Shown here one piece after another: positions 53,632-61,724 of a stretch of 64,000 bases of DNA. Location: contig CAVXNC010000011.1 of the NCBI GenBank assembly GCA_963762865.1, forward strand, positions 1 to 64,000. Reading direction: 5' to 3'. The position numbers and the translations under genes were made by a program. The notes under the pieces were generated by a model. That model saw only the letters and a program-made list of their open reading frames with translations. It was not told the origin of the DNA and made no database searches. This DNA comes from DATHAP01 sp963762865. GTDB taxonomy: Bacteria > Actinomycetota > Actinomycetes > JACCUZ01. The first letter of the stretch is position 1. Each line of letters starts with the position of its first letter.

Positions 53632-54411
53632 GTGACCGTGTCGAGAGCTGGGTCGACAACGGGGTCGAGGACGGGGTGGACAACAGGGTCGGTGGCGGCG
53701 TCGCCGGAGGCGGCCGCACTCGTGCACGACCTGCGGACCGCGCTGGCTGCCGCGGCGGACCCGCTTGTGGCACCCGGCATGCAGGCCTACATGAAGTCGG
53801 ACCTCCCCTACTACGGCGTCAACGCGCCCGCCTGCCGGGTCGTCTTCCGGGCCGCCCTCGCTGCCCACCCGCTCCCGGACCGTCCCGCGTGGTTGGCCGC
53901 CGTCAGCACCCTCTGGGACCAGGCCACCCACCGCGAGGAGCGCTACGCCGCGCTCGCCGTCGCGCGGGACCGGCGCTACCTCGTCCACCGGACGCCCGAC
54001 GTGCTGCCGCTCTACCGGCACCTCGTCGTCACCGGCGCCTGGTGGGACGTCGTCGACGACGTGGCCACCCACCTGGTCGGTCCTTTGCTGCTGGCCCACC
54101 CGGCGGAGACCGGGCCGGTGGTCCGTGGGTGGGCCACCGCCGAGGATCGTTGGCTGCGGCGCACCGCCGTCATCTGCCAGGTGGGAGCGAAGGAACGCAC
54201 CGACCTCGACCTGCTCACTGCCGCGATGGACGCCAACCTCGACGACCGCGACTTCTTCCTCCGCAAGGCGATCGGCTGGGCGCTGCGGCAGTACGCCCGC
54301 ACCGACCCGGCCTGGGTGCAGCACGCGGTGGCCGACCGCGCTGACCGGCTCAGTCCGCTGTCCCGCCGGGAGGCGCTGAAGCACATCGGTCCCCTGAGGG
54401 GGCGGGCATGA
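53632..54411 (+). CDS. AlkD-like DNA alkylation repair (HEAT-repeat) protein
   Basis: 259 residues. After an unconserved ~25-residue leader comes VHDLRTALAAAADPLVAPGM, then QAYMKSDLPYYGVNAPACR, TLWDQATHREERYAALAVAR, VVTGAWWDVVDDVATHLVG and NLDDRDFFLRKAIGWALRQY. These match the AlkD family of HEAT-repeat glycosylases that remove alkylated bases. Key AlkD Trp/Asp residues appear present (GAWWDVVD). The GTG at 53632 is a best guess. ATGA overlap with the following methyltransferase. Confidence 0.88.
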   Translation: MTVSRAGSTTGSRTGWTTGSVAASPEAAALVHDLRTALAAAADPLVAPGMQAYMKSDLPYYGVNAPACRVVFRAALAAHPLPDRPAWLAAVSTLWDQATHREERYAALAVARDRRYLVHRTPDVLPLYRHLVVTGAWWDVVDDVATHLVGPLLLAHPAETGPVVRGWATAEDRWLRRTAVICQVGAKERTDLDLLTAAMDANLDDRDFFLRKAIGWALRQYARTDPAWVQHAVADRADRLSPLSRREALKHIGPLRGRA

Positions 54412-55208
54412 CGGCATCGCAACAGCAGGCCGCGCAGCGCTGGGCCGCCGAGCTCGATGCCTGGCGGATCGACCCCGAGATCCTCGCGTCGGTGGAGGAG
54501 AACCCCTACACCTTCCCGCCGCGGCTGTTCGCCGCCCGCGAGGACGCCGACGCGGCGCCGTCGCCACTCGCCGACCTCGCCCGCGAGGCGCTCCCGCCGG
54601 GCGGGTCGGTGCTCGACGTGGGCGCCGGGGCCGGTGCCGGCAGCCTCGGGCTGGCCGGCCGCGTCGGCCACCTGCACGCCGTGGACGCGCAGCCGTCGAT
54701 GCTGGCAGCCCTCGAGGAGAGCGCGGCCGCGCGGGGCATCGAGCTGACGACGTACGTCGGCAGGTGGCCCGACCTGGCAGCCGAGGTGCCGGTGTGCGAC
54801 GTCGTGGTCTGCGCGCACGTCCTCTACAACGTGCCGGACCTGGCGCCCTTCGTGGCTGCCCTGACCGACCATGCCCGGCACCGCGTGGTGGTCGAGGTGA
54901 CCGGGACCCATCCCTGGGAGCGGTTGGCGCCGATGTGGGAGGCGGTGCACCACCAGCCGCGGCCGCGCGGCCCGTCGGCCGAGCTGGCGCTCGAGGTGCT
55001 GCGCGAGTCCGGCATCGACGCGGAGGTGCGCGAGGTGCTGCGCCAGCCGGTGTTGCGGACCGGCGAGGTGTACGAGGAGTGGGTGGACTTCACCCGGCGA
55101 CAGCTGTGCCTGCCCCCGGACCGCCGGCCCGAGGTCGTCGAGCTGATCGCGGCCCACCCACCCGGCCCCCTCCGCATCGTCACCTTCAGCTGGCCCGGCT
55201 CCGCCTGA
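54408..55208 (+). CDS. Class I SAM-dependent methyltransferase
   Basis: 266 residues. SAM-binding motif I SVLDVGAGAGAGSLGLAG near residue 65, then LHAVDAQPSMLAALEE (motif II acidic) and VVCAHVLYNVPDLAPFVAAL. The substrate is not evident. It overlaps the AlkD-like gene by four bases, suggesting co-expression. Confidence 0.87.
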   Translation: MTASQQQAAQRWAAELDAWRIDPEILASVEENPYTFPPRLFAAREDADAAPSPLADLAREALPPGGSVLDVGAGAGAGSLGLAGRVGHLHAVDAQPSMLAALEESAAARGIELTTYVGRWPDLAAEVPVCDVVVCAHVLYNVPDLAPFVAALTDHARHRVVVEVTGTHPWERLAPMWEAVHHQPRPRGPSAELALEVLRESGIDAEVREVLRQPVLRTGEVYEEWVDFTRRQLCLPPDRRPEVVELIAAHPPGPLRIVTFSWPGSA

Positions 55209-55254
55209 CCCACCCCGCCGCAGCCACCCGGCCCGCCCCGCCTACCCGGCCGAA

Positions 55255-55317
55255 TTGATCACGCTCGCGTGATCAATGGTGGCTGACCGCGGCAAATTCG
55301 CCGCGGTCAGCCACCAT
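55255..55317. terminator. Two consecutive perfect hairpins between convergent genes
   Basis: Stem 1: TTGATCACG (55255-55263) with CGTGATCAA (55268-55276). Stem 2: ATGGTGGCTGACCGCGGC (55276-55293) with GCCGCGGTCAGCCACCAT (55300-55317), 18 bp perfect with a 6-base loop. It lies between the methyltransferase stop (55208) and the stop of the minus-strand gene (55360), so it is a likely bidirectional terminator. Confidence 0.75.
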
Positions 55318-55359
55318 CTGCCGCGCCCTGGGTGCTCAGGCCGCGGAGCGTGCGACGAG

Positions 55360-56034
55360 CTACGGCTTGTGGGTGTCCGCGTTGCCGGCGCCGGCGCCGG
55401 CGGCCCCGCCGCTCTGCTCGTCAGCCGTCGCGCGGCCGTCCGTGGCAGCTGCTCCAGCGCCATCCTCGGCGGCCGCCGTGGTGGTGGTCGGCGTCGGGTG
55501 GGCACCGGCCTTGCTCTTGCCGTCGGAGGCGAGCCCGGAGATCGCCGCGCCCTTGTCGGCGCCCTCGAGGTCGGTCGTCGTGGCCAGCTCCGAGACGGCG
55601 TCACCGTGGGCGGACGCGTCGGTCGACGCGGTGGTCTCCGGCTCGGCCACCGCGGTCTCGGTCGCGTCGGACCCGCCGCGGGTCGTGGTGACATCTTCGG
55701 CGTCGTCGGCCGGGCCGGGGACGCTCACGCCGACCCGGGCCAGCGCGTCCTTGGCGGTCTGCTGGGCGGTGCCCGGCAGCGCACCGGTCGCAGCGACGGC
55801 GACCCCGCCCCCGACCAGGGTCAGGGCGCTCAGCGCAGCGGCGGCGGAGATCTTGACAGCGGTGGTGCGCGAGTTCATGCGGCTCCTCGTGGGGGCAGGG
55901 TCGACCGCCATCGCCTCGCGGTAGGCCGCCCGGGCCGCCGCCTCGCCCGGCACCGGGCGCTCGGCAGGGGCAGCGGCGGCTGCGAGCACGGCGGCGACCC
56001 GGCGGGCCCGTCCGCGCGCGATGTGGTCTCTCAT
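55360..56034 (-). CDS. Membrane-anchored Ala/Thr-rich partner of the ECF sigma factor
   Basis: 224 residues. A cytoplasmic ~55-residue N-terminus (MRDHIARGRARRVAAVLAAA), one helix (AVKISAAAALSALTLVGGGV), then an acidic, Ala/Thr-rich extracytoplasmic tail (VSVPGPADDAEDVTTTRGG). The ATG overlaps the sigma-factor stop as ATGA. This position and topology suggest an anti-sigma-like regulator, though no ZAS zinc motif is present. An internal Met near 55878 would encode only the exported half. Confidence 0.7.
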   Translation of the reverse strand: MRDHIARGRARRVAAVLAAAAAPAERPVPGEAAARAAYREAMAVDPAPTRSRMNSRTTAVKISAAAALSALTLVGGGVAVAATGALPGTAQQTAKDALARVGVSVPGPADDAEDVTTTRGGSDATETAVAEPETTASTDASAHGDAVSELATTTDLEGADKGAAISGLASDGKSKAGAHPTPTTTTAAAEDGAGAAATDGRATADEQSGGAAGAGAGNADTHKP

Positions 56035-56645
56035 GACTCCCCTGTCACCGTTGTCCGGCGCCGTGGCGTTACACCCAGGGCCTGGCGCATCTCGCCCGAC
56101 ACCTGCTCGTCGTCGAGGATCCGGCCCAGGCGGCGCAGCCCCCGGTGGGCCAGCACCCGCACCGCGCCGCGCGACTTGCCGACAACCTGCGCCGTCGCCG
56201 CCACGTCCAGGTCCGCGACGACCCGCAGCACGAGCACCTCCGCCTGGTCGGGCGCCAGGCGGCCGATCAGCTCCAGGGCCCGCTCCGTCGACAGCACAGC
56301 CTCCACTTCGTCCTCGACCCGCTCCCGGGCGGGCAGGTCCAGCGCGGCCGCCTCGGCCAGCTCCAGCGGGCGCCGGGCGAGCGCCCGGACATGGTCCACA
56401 TAGCGGCGGTGGGCGATGGTGAAGAGCCAGGCCCGGAAGTCGTCCAGGTCACCGTCGAAGGCCCGCAGGCTGCGCACCACCCGAAGCCAGGTCTCGGCGG
56501 CGAGATCCTCCTGCGCCCCGGCGGCGAGAGTCCGCAGGTAGCGCAGCAGTATCGGCTGGTGCGCCCGGAAGATCCGAGCGAAGGCCTCCTCGTCGCCGTC
56601 AGCGGCGGCGGCGAGGTCGGCAGCGGTGCAGGTGGTGACAGGCAT
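56031..56645 (-). CDS. ECF-type RNA polymerase sigma factor
   Basis: 204 residues. Region 2: DEEAFARIFRAHQPILLRYL and EDLAAETWLRVVRSL, with FRAWLFTIAHRRYVDHVRAL. Region 4: LAPDQAEVLVLRVVADLDVA followed by GKSRGAVRVLAHRGLRRLGR (helix-turn-helix). The start ATG at 56643-56645 begins MPVTTCTAADLAAAADG. Coupled to a membrane partner gene; divergent from fadA. The stimulus is unknown. Confidence 0.92.
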   Translation of the reverse strand: MPVTTCTAADLAAAADGDEEAFARIFRAHQPILLRYLRTLAAGAQEDLAAETWLRVVRSLRAFDGDLDDFRAWLFTIAHRRYVDHVRALARRPLELAEAAALDLPARERVEDEVEAVLSTERALELIGRLAPDQAEVLVLRVVADLDVAATAQVVGKSRGAVRVLAHRGLRRLGRILDDEQVSGEMRQALGVTPRRRTTVTGES

Positions 56646-56748
56646 TCCGGTCAGACGTGCGCTTTCGGTCGTACGGTCGGCCCCGAGCACCAGGGAGGTT
56701 ACCCACCCGGCACCTGGTGCCCCGTGACCCGCCCCGTTGGCAGTCGTT

Positions 56749-56763
56749 GTTACTGGCGAGTAG
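56749..56763. promoter_or_regulatory. TACT-GGCG-AGTA palindrome upstream of fadAB
   Basis: TTACTGGCGAGTAG, about 40 bases before the fadA GTG, has perfect TACT/AGTA arms around GGCG. Similar TTACT...AGTA elements occur before fatty-acid genes in actinobacteria as I recall, but I cannot name the regulator. It could bind a TetR-type fatty-acid repressor. Confidence 0.4.
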
Positions 56764-56802
56764 CATTTGGCCCCAGAACCCTCTCCGCCCCGAGGAGCCC
56801 CC

Positions 56803-58056
56803 GTGCCCGCAGCAGCCGCCCGGCAGGTCCGCGACGTCGTCTTCGTCGAGGGGGTGCGCACCCCGTTCGGCAAGGCCGGAGACAAGGGCATGTATGCCGA
56901 GACCCGGGCAGACGACCTGGTGATCCGCTGCATCCGCGAGCTGGTCCGCCGCCACCCCGAGCTGCCGCCCGACCGCATCGACGACGTCGCGATCGCCGCG
57001 ACGACCCAGATCGGCGACCAGGGCCTGACGATCGGGCGCACCGCGGCGCTGCTGGCAGGGCTGCCCAAGACGGTCCCCGGCTACGCGATCGACCGGATGT
57101 GCGCGGGCGCGCTCACGGCGGTCACCACCAGCGCGACGGGCATCGCGTTCGGGGCGTACGACGTCGTGGTCGCCGGCGGCGTCGAGCACATGGGCCACCA
57201 CCCCATGGGCGAGGGTGTGGACCCCAACCCGCGCATCATCGCCGAGAAGCTGGTCGACCCTTCGGCGCTCGTCATGGGCGCGACGGCCGAGAACCTGCAC
57301 GACCGCTTCCCGGAGCTCACCAAGGAGCGCTCGGACGCCTTCGCGGTGGCCAGCCAGGACAAGTACGCCAAGGCGGTCGCCAACGGGAAGATCGATCCGG
57401 ACCTCGTCCCGATGGCCACCCGCAGCGTCGAGAAGGGCTGGGGCCTCGCCACCGAGGACGAGCCGCCGCGCCCCGGCACCACCGTCGAGGACCTCGGCAC
57501 GCTGAAGACTCCCTTCCGGCCGCACGGCCGGGTCACGGCGGGCAACGCCGCCGGCCTCAACGACGGCGCGACCGCCTGCATCCTGGCCGCCGAGGAGGTC
57601 GCCGAGGAGCTCGGGCTGCCGGTGCGGATGCGGCTGGTCCACTACGCCTTCGTCGGCGTCGAGCCCGAGGTCATGGGCGTCGGCCCGGTGCCCGCGACCG
57701 AGAAGGCGCTCGGCAAGGCCGGCCTCACGATCGACGACATCGGGCTCTTCGAGCTCAACGAGGCCTTCGCCGTGCAGGTGCTGGCCTTCCTCGACCACTT
57801 CGGCATCGCCGACGACGACCCGCGCGTCAACGAGTACGGCGGCGCCATCGCTGTCGGCCACCCGCTCGCGTCTTCCGGCGTCCGCCTGATGACGCAGCTC
57901 GCCCGCCAGTTCGAGGAGCACCCCGAGGTCCGCTACGGCCTGACCGCCATGTGCATCGGCATCGGCATGGGCGGTGCGGTGATCTGGGAGAACCCGCACT
58001 GGAGCGGCGCCGACGGCGGCGGGTCCGGCAGCGACGAGGGGAAGGCCGGCCAGTGA
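56803..58056 (+). CDS. fadA: Acetyl-CoA acyltransferase (thiolase) FadA
   Basis: 417 residues. Cleaves 3-ketoacyl-CoA in beta-oxidation. Thiolase active sites: nucleophile Cys in DRMCAGALTA, NEAFA, GHPLASSGVR (His), and the second Cys in AMCIGIGMGGA. VRDVVFVEGVRTPFGKAGDK opens the enzyme. GTG start with GAGGAG just upstream. The stop overlaps fadB as GTGA, forming the two-subunit complex operon. Confidence 0.95.
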   Translation: MPAAAARQVRDVVFVEGVRTPFGKAGDKGMYAETRADDLVIRCIRELVRRHPELPPDRIDDVAIAATTQIGDQGLTIGRTAALLAGLPKTVPGYAIDRMCAGALTAVTTSATGIAFGAYDVVVAGGVEHMGHHPMGEGVDPNPRIIAEKLVDPSALVMGATAENLHDRFPELTKERSDAFAVASQDKYAKAVANGKIDPDLVPMATRSVEKGWGLATEDEPPRPGTTVEDLGTLKTPFRPHGRVTAGNAAGLNDGATACILAAEEVAEELGLPVRMRLVHYAFVGVEPEVMGVGPVPATEKALGKAGLTIDDIGLFELNEAFAVQVLAFLDHFGIADDDPRVNEYGGAIAVGHPLASSGVRLMTQLARQFEEHPEVRYGLTAMCIGIGMGGAVIWENPHWSGADGGGSGSDEGKAGQ

Positions 58057-60167
58057 CGACCACGACGCCCCCAACGACGACGATCGACTTCCCCGACGAG
58101 GTCGTGACGCACGCACCCGTGCAGTACGTCGCGCTGCCGCACGACGCCGGCACCGCCGCGCTCATCACCCTCGACAACGGCTTCGACCACACCAAGCCGA
58201 CGACGCTCGGTCCCAAGAGCCTGGGCAACATCGGCACCGCGATCGACGAGGCACTCGGCCGCGACGACGTGGTCGCCGTGGCGATCACCGGCAAGCCCTT
58301 CATCTTCGCGGTCGGCGCCGACCTCAAGGTGATGGAGGCCGGCGGCACGCCCGCGCAGGCGAAGGCCTACTTCGCACTCGGGCACGACACCTTCCGCAAG
58401 CTGCGCGACGCCGCCGTCCCGACCTTCGCCTTCGTCAACGGCGCCGTGATGGGGGGCGGCCTCGAGCTCGCGCTGCACGCCCACTACCGCACCCTGTCGG
58501 CCGGCGTCCCGGCCGTCGCCTTCCCCGAGGTCTTCCTCGGCCTCGTCCCGGGGTGGGGCGGCAGCCAGCTGCTGCCGAACCTGATCGGGGCAGACAAGGC
58601 CGTCACGGTCATCGTCGAGAACGCGATGAACCAGAACCGGATGCTCAAGGCCAAGCAGGCCTTCGACCTGGGCATCGCCGACGTGCTGCTCGAGCCCGCC
58701 GACTTCCTCGAGGAGTCGCTGGAGTGGGCCTCGGCCGTCGTCCGCGGCGAGACGGTCGTGGAGCGTCCCGAGGTCGACCGGGGCGACGCCTGGGACCAGG
58801 CTCTCGCGCGGGCCAAGGGCATCGCCGACATGCGGGTGCACGGAGCGACTCCGGCGCCGTACAAGGCGATCGAGCTGATCGAGCTCGCGCGGACCGCGTC
58901 CTACGACGACGGGATCGAGGCCGAGCGCAAGACGCTCTTCGAGCTGGCCATGGGTGAGGACCTCCGAGCCGGGCTCTACGCCTTCGACCTCGTCCAGCGC
59001 CGCGCCAAGCGGCCCGCGGGTGCCCCCGACAAGTCGCTGGCGCGCGACGTGACGAAGGTGGGCGTCGTAGGTGCCGGCCTGATGGCGTCGCAGCTCGCCC
59101 TGCTCTTCGCGCAGCGGCTCGAGGTGCCGGTGGTCATCACCGACCTCGACCAGGATCGCGTGGACAAGGGAGTCGGCTACGTCCACGGCGAGGTGGACAA
59201 GCTGCTCGCGAAGGGCAGGGTCAGCCAGGACAAGGCCAACCGGCTCAAGGCGCTGGTCACGGGGAGCACCGGCAAGGATGCCTTCGCCGACGCCGACTTC
59301 GTCATCGAGGCCGTCTTCGAGGAGATGAAGGTCAAGCAGCAGGTCTTTGCCGAGGTGGAGGCCGTCGTCTCCCCCGAGTGCGTGCTCGCGACCAACACCT
59401 CGTCCCTGTCGGTCACCGAGATGGCGTCCGGGCTCGAGCACCCGGCGCGGGTCGTCGGCTTCCACTTCTTCAACCCGGTCGCCGTCCTCCCCCTGCTCGA
59501 GATCGCCCGCGCGGAGAAGACCGACGACGCCTCTCTCGCCACCGCCTTCGCTGTGGGCAAGACGCTGAAGAAGTCGTGCGTCCTCGTCGCCGACCGGCCG
59601 GCCTTCATCGTCAACCGGCTGCTCACCCGCTTCCTCGGCGAGGTGACCCGCGCCGTCGACGAGGGCACCGACTTCCAGGTCGCCGACAAGGCGCTCGAGC
59701 CGCTCGGCCTGCCGATGTCGCCCTTCGTCCTGCTGCAGCTGGTCGGCCCGGCCGTCGCGCTGCACGTCGCCGAGACCATGCACGAGGCCTTTCCCGAGCG
59801 CTTCGGCGTCTCGGAGAACCTTGGCCGCCTGGTCGCGGCCGGCAAGTCCGGGGTCTACGTCTGGGAGGGCGCGACGCCGTCGGTCGACCCCGAGGTCGCC
59901 GAGCTCTTCCAGCAGGGGTCCACACCGCTGCCGGAGGAGGAGGTACGTCGCCGCGCCCTGGACGCCCTGGCCGAGGAGATCCGGCTGATGCTCGACGAGG
60001 GCGTCGTGCAGGACGTGCGTGACATCGACCTGGCGATGCTGCTGGGCGCCGGCTGGCCCTTCCACCTCGGTGGGGTGACGCCCTACCTCGACCGGCAGGG
60101 CGTCTCCGAGCGGGTCACCGGCAAGCGCTTCCTCGAGCCCGGGGTGGCCTCGCTCCCCCGCGGCTGA
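58053..60167 (+). CDS. fadB: Enoyl-CoA hydratase/3-hydroxyacyl-CoA dehydrogenase FadB
   Basis: 704 residues, multifunctional alpha subunit of the beta-oxidation complex. Crotonase domain: FIFAVGADLKVMEAGGTPAQ and VNGAVMGGGLELAL with the FPEVFLGLVPGWGGSQ loop. Dehydrogenase domain from ~residue 330: VGVVGAGLMASQLALLFAQR, then LATNTSSLSVTEMASG and GFHFFNPVAVLPLLEI. C-terminal domain ends VTPYLDRQGVSERVTGKRFL. The GTG overlaps the fadA stop. Confidence 0.95.
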   Translation: MTTTTPPTTTIDFPDEVVTHAPVQYVALPHDAGTAALITLDNGFDHTKPTTLGPKSLGNIGTAIDEALGRDDVVAVAITGKPFIFAVGADLKVMEAGGTPAQAKAYFALGHDTFRKLRDAAVPTFAFVNGAVMGGGLELALHAHYRTLSAGVPAVAFPEVFLGLVPGWGGSQLLPNLIGADKAVTVIVENAMNQNRMLKAKQAFDLGIADVLLEPADFLEESLEWASAVVRGETVVERPEVDRGDAWDQALARAKGIADMRVHGATPAPYKAIELIELARTASYDDGIEAERKTLFELAMGEDLRAGLYAFDLVQRRAKRPAGAPDKSLARDVTKVGVVGAGLMASQLALLFAQRLEVPVVITDLDQDRVDKGVGYVHGEVDKLLAKGRVSQDKANRLKALVTGSTGKDAFADADFVIEAVFEEMKVKQQVFAEVEAVVSPECVLATNTSSLSVTEMASGLEHPARVVGFHFFNPVAVLPLLEIARAEKTDDASLATAFAVGKTLKKSCVLVADRPAFIVNRLLTRFLGEVTRAVDEGTDFQVADKALEPLGLPMSPFVLLQLVGPAVALHVAETMHEAFPERFGVSENLGRLVAAGKSGVYVWEGATPSVDPEVAELFQQGSTPLPEEEVRRRALDALAEEIRLMLDEGVVQDVRDIDLAMLLGAGWPFHLGGVTPYLDRQGVSERVTGKRFLEPGVASLPRG

Positions 60168-60255
60168 GCGCTATGCGGCCGCTCCGGCGATGAGAAGTCG
60201 TCGGGGCGCCGGTCTACAGTGCGACCACAGGCCCAGCACACGCGAGGAGCGACGC

Positions 60256-60666
60256 ATGGCTTCCGTCCTGAACCCCTACATCTCCTTCGACGGCAACGCC
60301 CGAGAGGCGTTGGAGACCTACCACGGCATCTTCGGCGGCGACCTGGCCGTCAACACGTTCGGGGAGTACGGCCAGGCCGACACCCCGGTCGCCGACAAGA
60401 TCATGCACGGCCAGCTCACCGTGCCCAACGGCATGACCCTGATGTGCGCCGACACCCCGCCCGAGACCAAGCACGAGCCCGGCAACAACATCGCGATCAG
60501 CCTCAGCGGCACCGACGCCGACGAGCTGCGCGGCTACTGGGCCAAGCTGGTCGAGGGCGGCCAGGTCACCGTGCCGCTCGAGCGCCAGATGTGGGGCGAC
60601 GAGTTCGGCATGTGCATCGACCGCTTCGGCATCGCGTGGATGGTCAACATCGGCCAGCCGGCCTGA
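60256..60666 (+). CDS. VOC-superfamily (PhnB-like) protein
   Basis: 136 residues. It begins LNPYISFDGNAREALETYHG, then KIMHGQLTVPNGMTLMCADT and WGDEFGMCIDRFGIAWMVNI, the PhnB/YjdN-type glyoxalase fold. Metal-binding His/Glu residues of true glyoxalases are not all evident. Function unknown. Convergent with the QueA-like gene. Confidence 0.9.
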   Translation: MASVLNPYISFDGNAREALETYHGIFGGDLAVNTFGEYGQADTPVADKIMHGQLTVPNGMTLMCADTPPETKHEPGNNIAISLSGTDADELRGYWAKLVEGGQVTVPLERQMWGDEFGMCIDRFGIAWMVNIGQPA

Positions 60667-60683
60667 CCCGTCATCCCGGCCCC

Positions 60684-61724
60684 TCACGGGAGCAGCAGCG
60701 CCGCGTCGCCGAGCTCGTGCCAGAGGTAGCCCTCGGCGCGAGCCTCGGCGTACGCGGCTGCCACCAGGCCGTCGCCCGCCACCGCAGACAGAAGCCGCAG
60801 GTGCGACCCACCGTCGTCGTGCCACCCGGTGACCAGGCCGGTCACGACTCGGGCCGGTCGGGCGGGGCCGAGCACCAGGTCGGTCCAGCCGTGGTCCGCA
60901 TGCACGGTGCCGTCCAGGTCGGCGCAGGTCTCCAGCGCGCGCGCCACCGTCGTCCCCACGGCGACCACCCGGCCGCCGCCGGCCCGCGTGTGGTTCACCA
61001 GGTCCGCGGTGGTGGCCGGGACGCTGAACGGCTCGGGGAGCGGCGCCTCCCCCTTCTCCAGCGACGAGACGCCGGTGTGCAGCGTCACCGGCGCGACCGG
61101 CACGCCCGCGGTCGCCAGATCGGTCACCAGCCGGTCGGTGAACGGCCGGCCCGCGCTGGGCATCTCGGCGCTGCCCGGGTGGCGGGCGAACACCGTCTGG
61201 TAGCTCGCGAGCGGCCAGTCGTCGGGCACGTAGGAGTAGGCGATCGGCCGGCCGTGCCGGGCGAGGTAGTCCGGCACCGGACCGGGCACGACCAGCAGGC
61301 ACCGCCAGAGCCGGGTCGCCGCCGGCGTCGCGGCCGGCTCGGGGTAGGGCTCCAGGACGTGGAGCCGGCCGTGCGCCAGCAGCACCGTGTCGCCGGGCGC
61401 GACGTCACGGAGCGGCCCGGTGGCCCGCCGGCCGGGACGCAGCTCGGCGGCCCACGAGCCGTCCGCGAGCGCGCTCGACAGGTGCACCGTGACCGGTCCC
61501 CCGGCTCGCTCCCCGTCCACGGCGGCCGCGAGGGTGCCCGAGGTGTTCACGACCACCAGGTCGCCGGGTTCCAGGAAGCCGGCCAGGTCCCGGAAGGCGG
61601 CGTGGGTGACCCCCGCGCGGGTCGCGACCAGGAGGCGTACGTCGTCACGGGACAGGCCGCGGGCCTCCGGCGGCTCCGACGCGATGCGGACCGGTCGGGG
61701 GGTCGCGTGAACGGCGGCAGTCAT
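60684..61724 (-). CDS. QueA-like S-adenosylmethionine:tRNA ribosyltransferase-isomerase homologue
   Basis: 346 residues, QueA length. Recognisable: FLEPGDLVVVNTSGTLAAAV, then RPIAYSYVPDDWPLASYQTV, PFTDRLVTDLATAG and VVAVGTTVARALETCAD. Where QueA has HVGAGTF, this protein has LHTGVSSLEKGE. In QueA the enzyme modifies preQ1 in tRNA to epoxyqueuosine; no other queuosine gene is in the window. The ATG overlaps the SDR stop (ATGA), and the pair is divergent from soxR. The changed motif suggests a different substrate. Confidence 0.78.
   Translation of the reverse strand: MTAAVHATPRPVRIASEPPEARGLSRDDVRLLVATRAGVTHAAFRDLAGFLEPGDLVVVNTSGTLAAAVDGERAGGPVTVHLSSALADGSWAAELRPGRRATGPLRDVAPGDTVLLAHGRLHVLEPYPEPAATPAATRLWRCLLVVPGPVPDYLARHGRPIAYSYVPDDWPLASYQTVFARHPGSAEMPSAGRPFTDRLVTDLATAGVPVAPVTLHTGVSSLEKGEAPLPEPFSVPATTADLVNHTRAGGGRVVAVGTTVARALETCADLDGTVHADHGWTDLVLGPARPARVVTGLVTGWHDDGGSHLRLLSAVAGDGLVAAAYAEARAEGYLWHELGDAALLLP

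Noticed and set aside
57933..60065. 710-codon minus-strand frame opposite fadB
   Set aside because: fadB is complete with all motifs; the antisense frame follows from GC3 bias.
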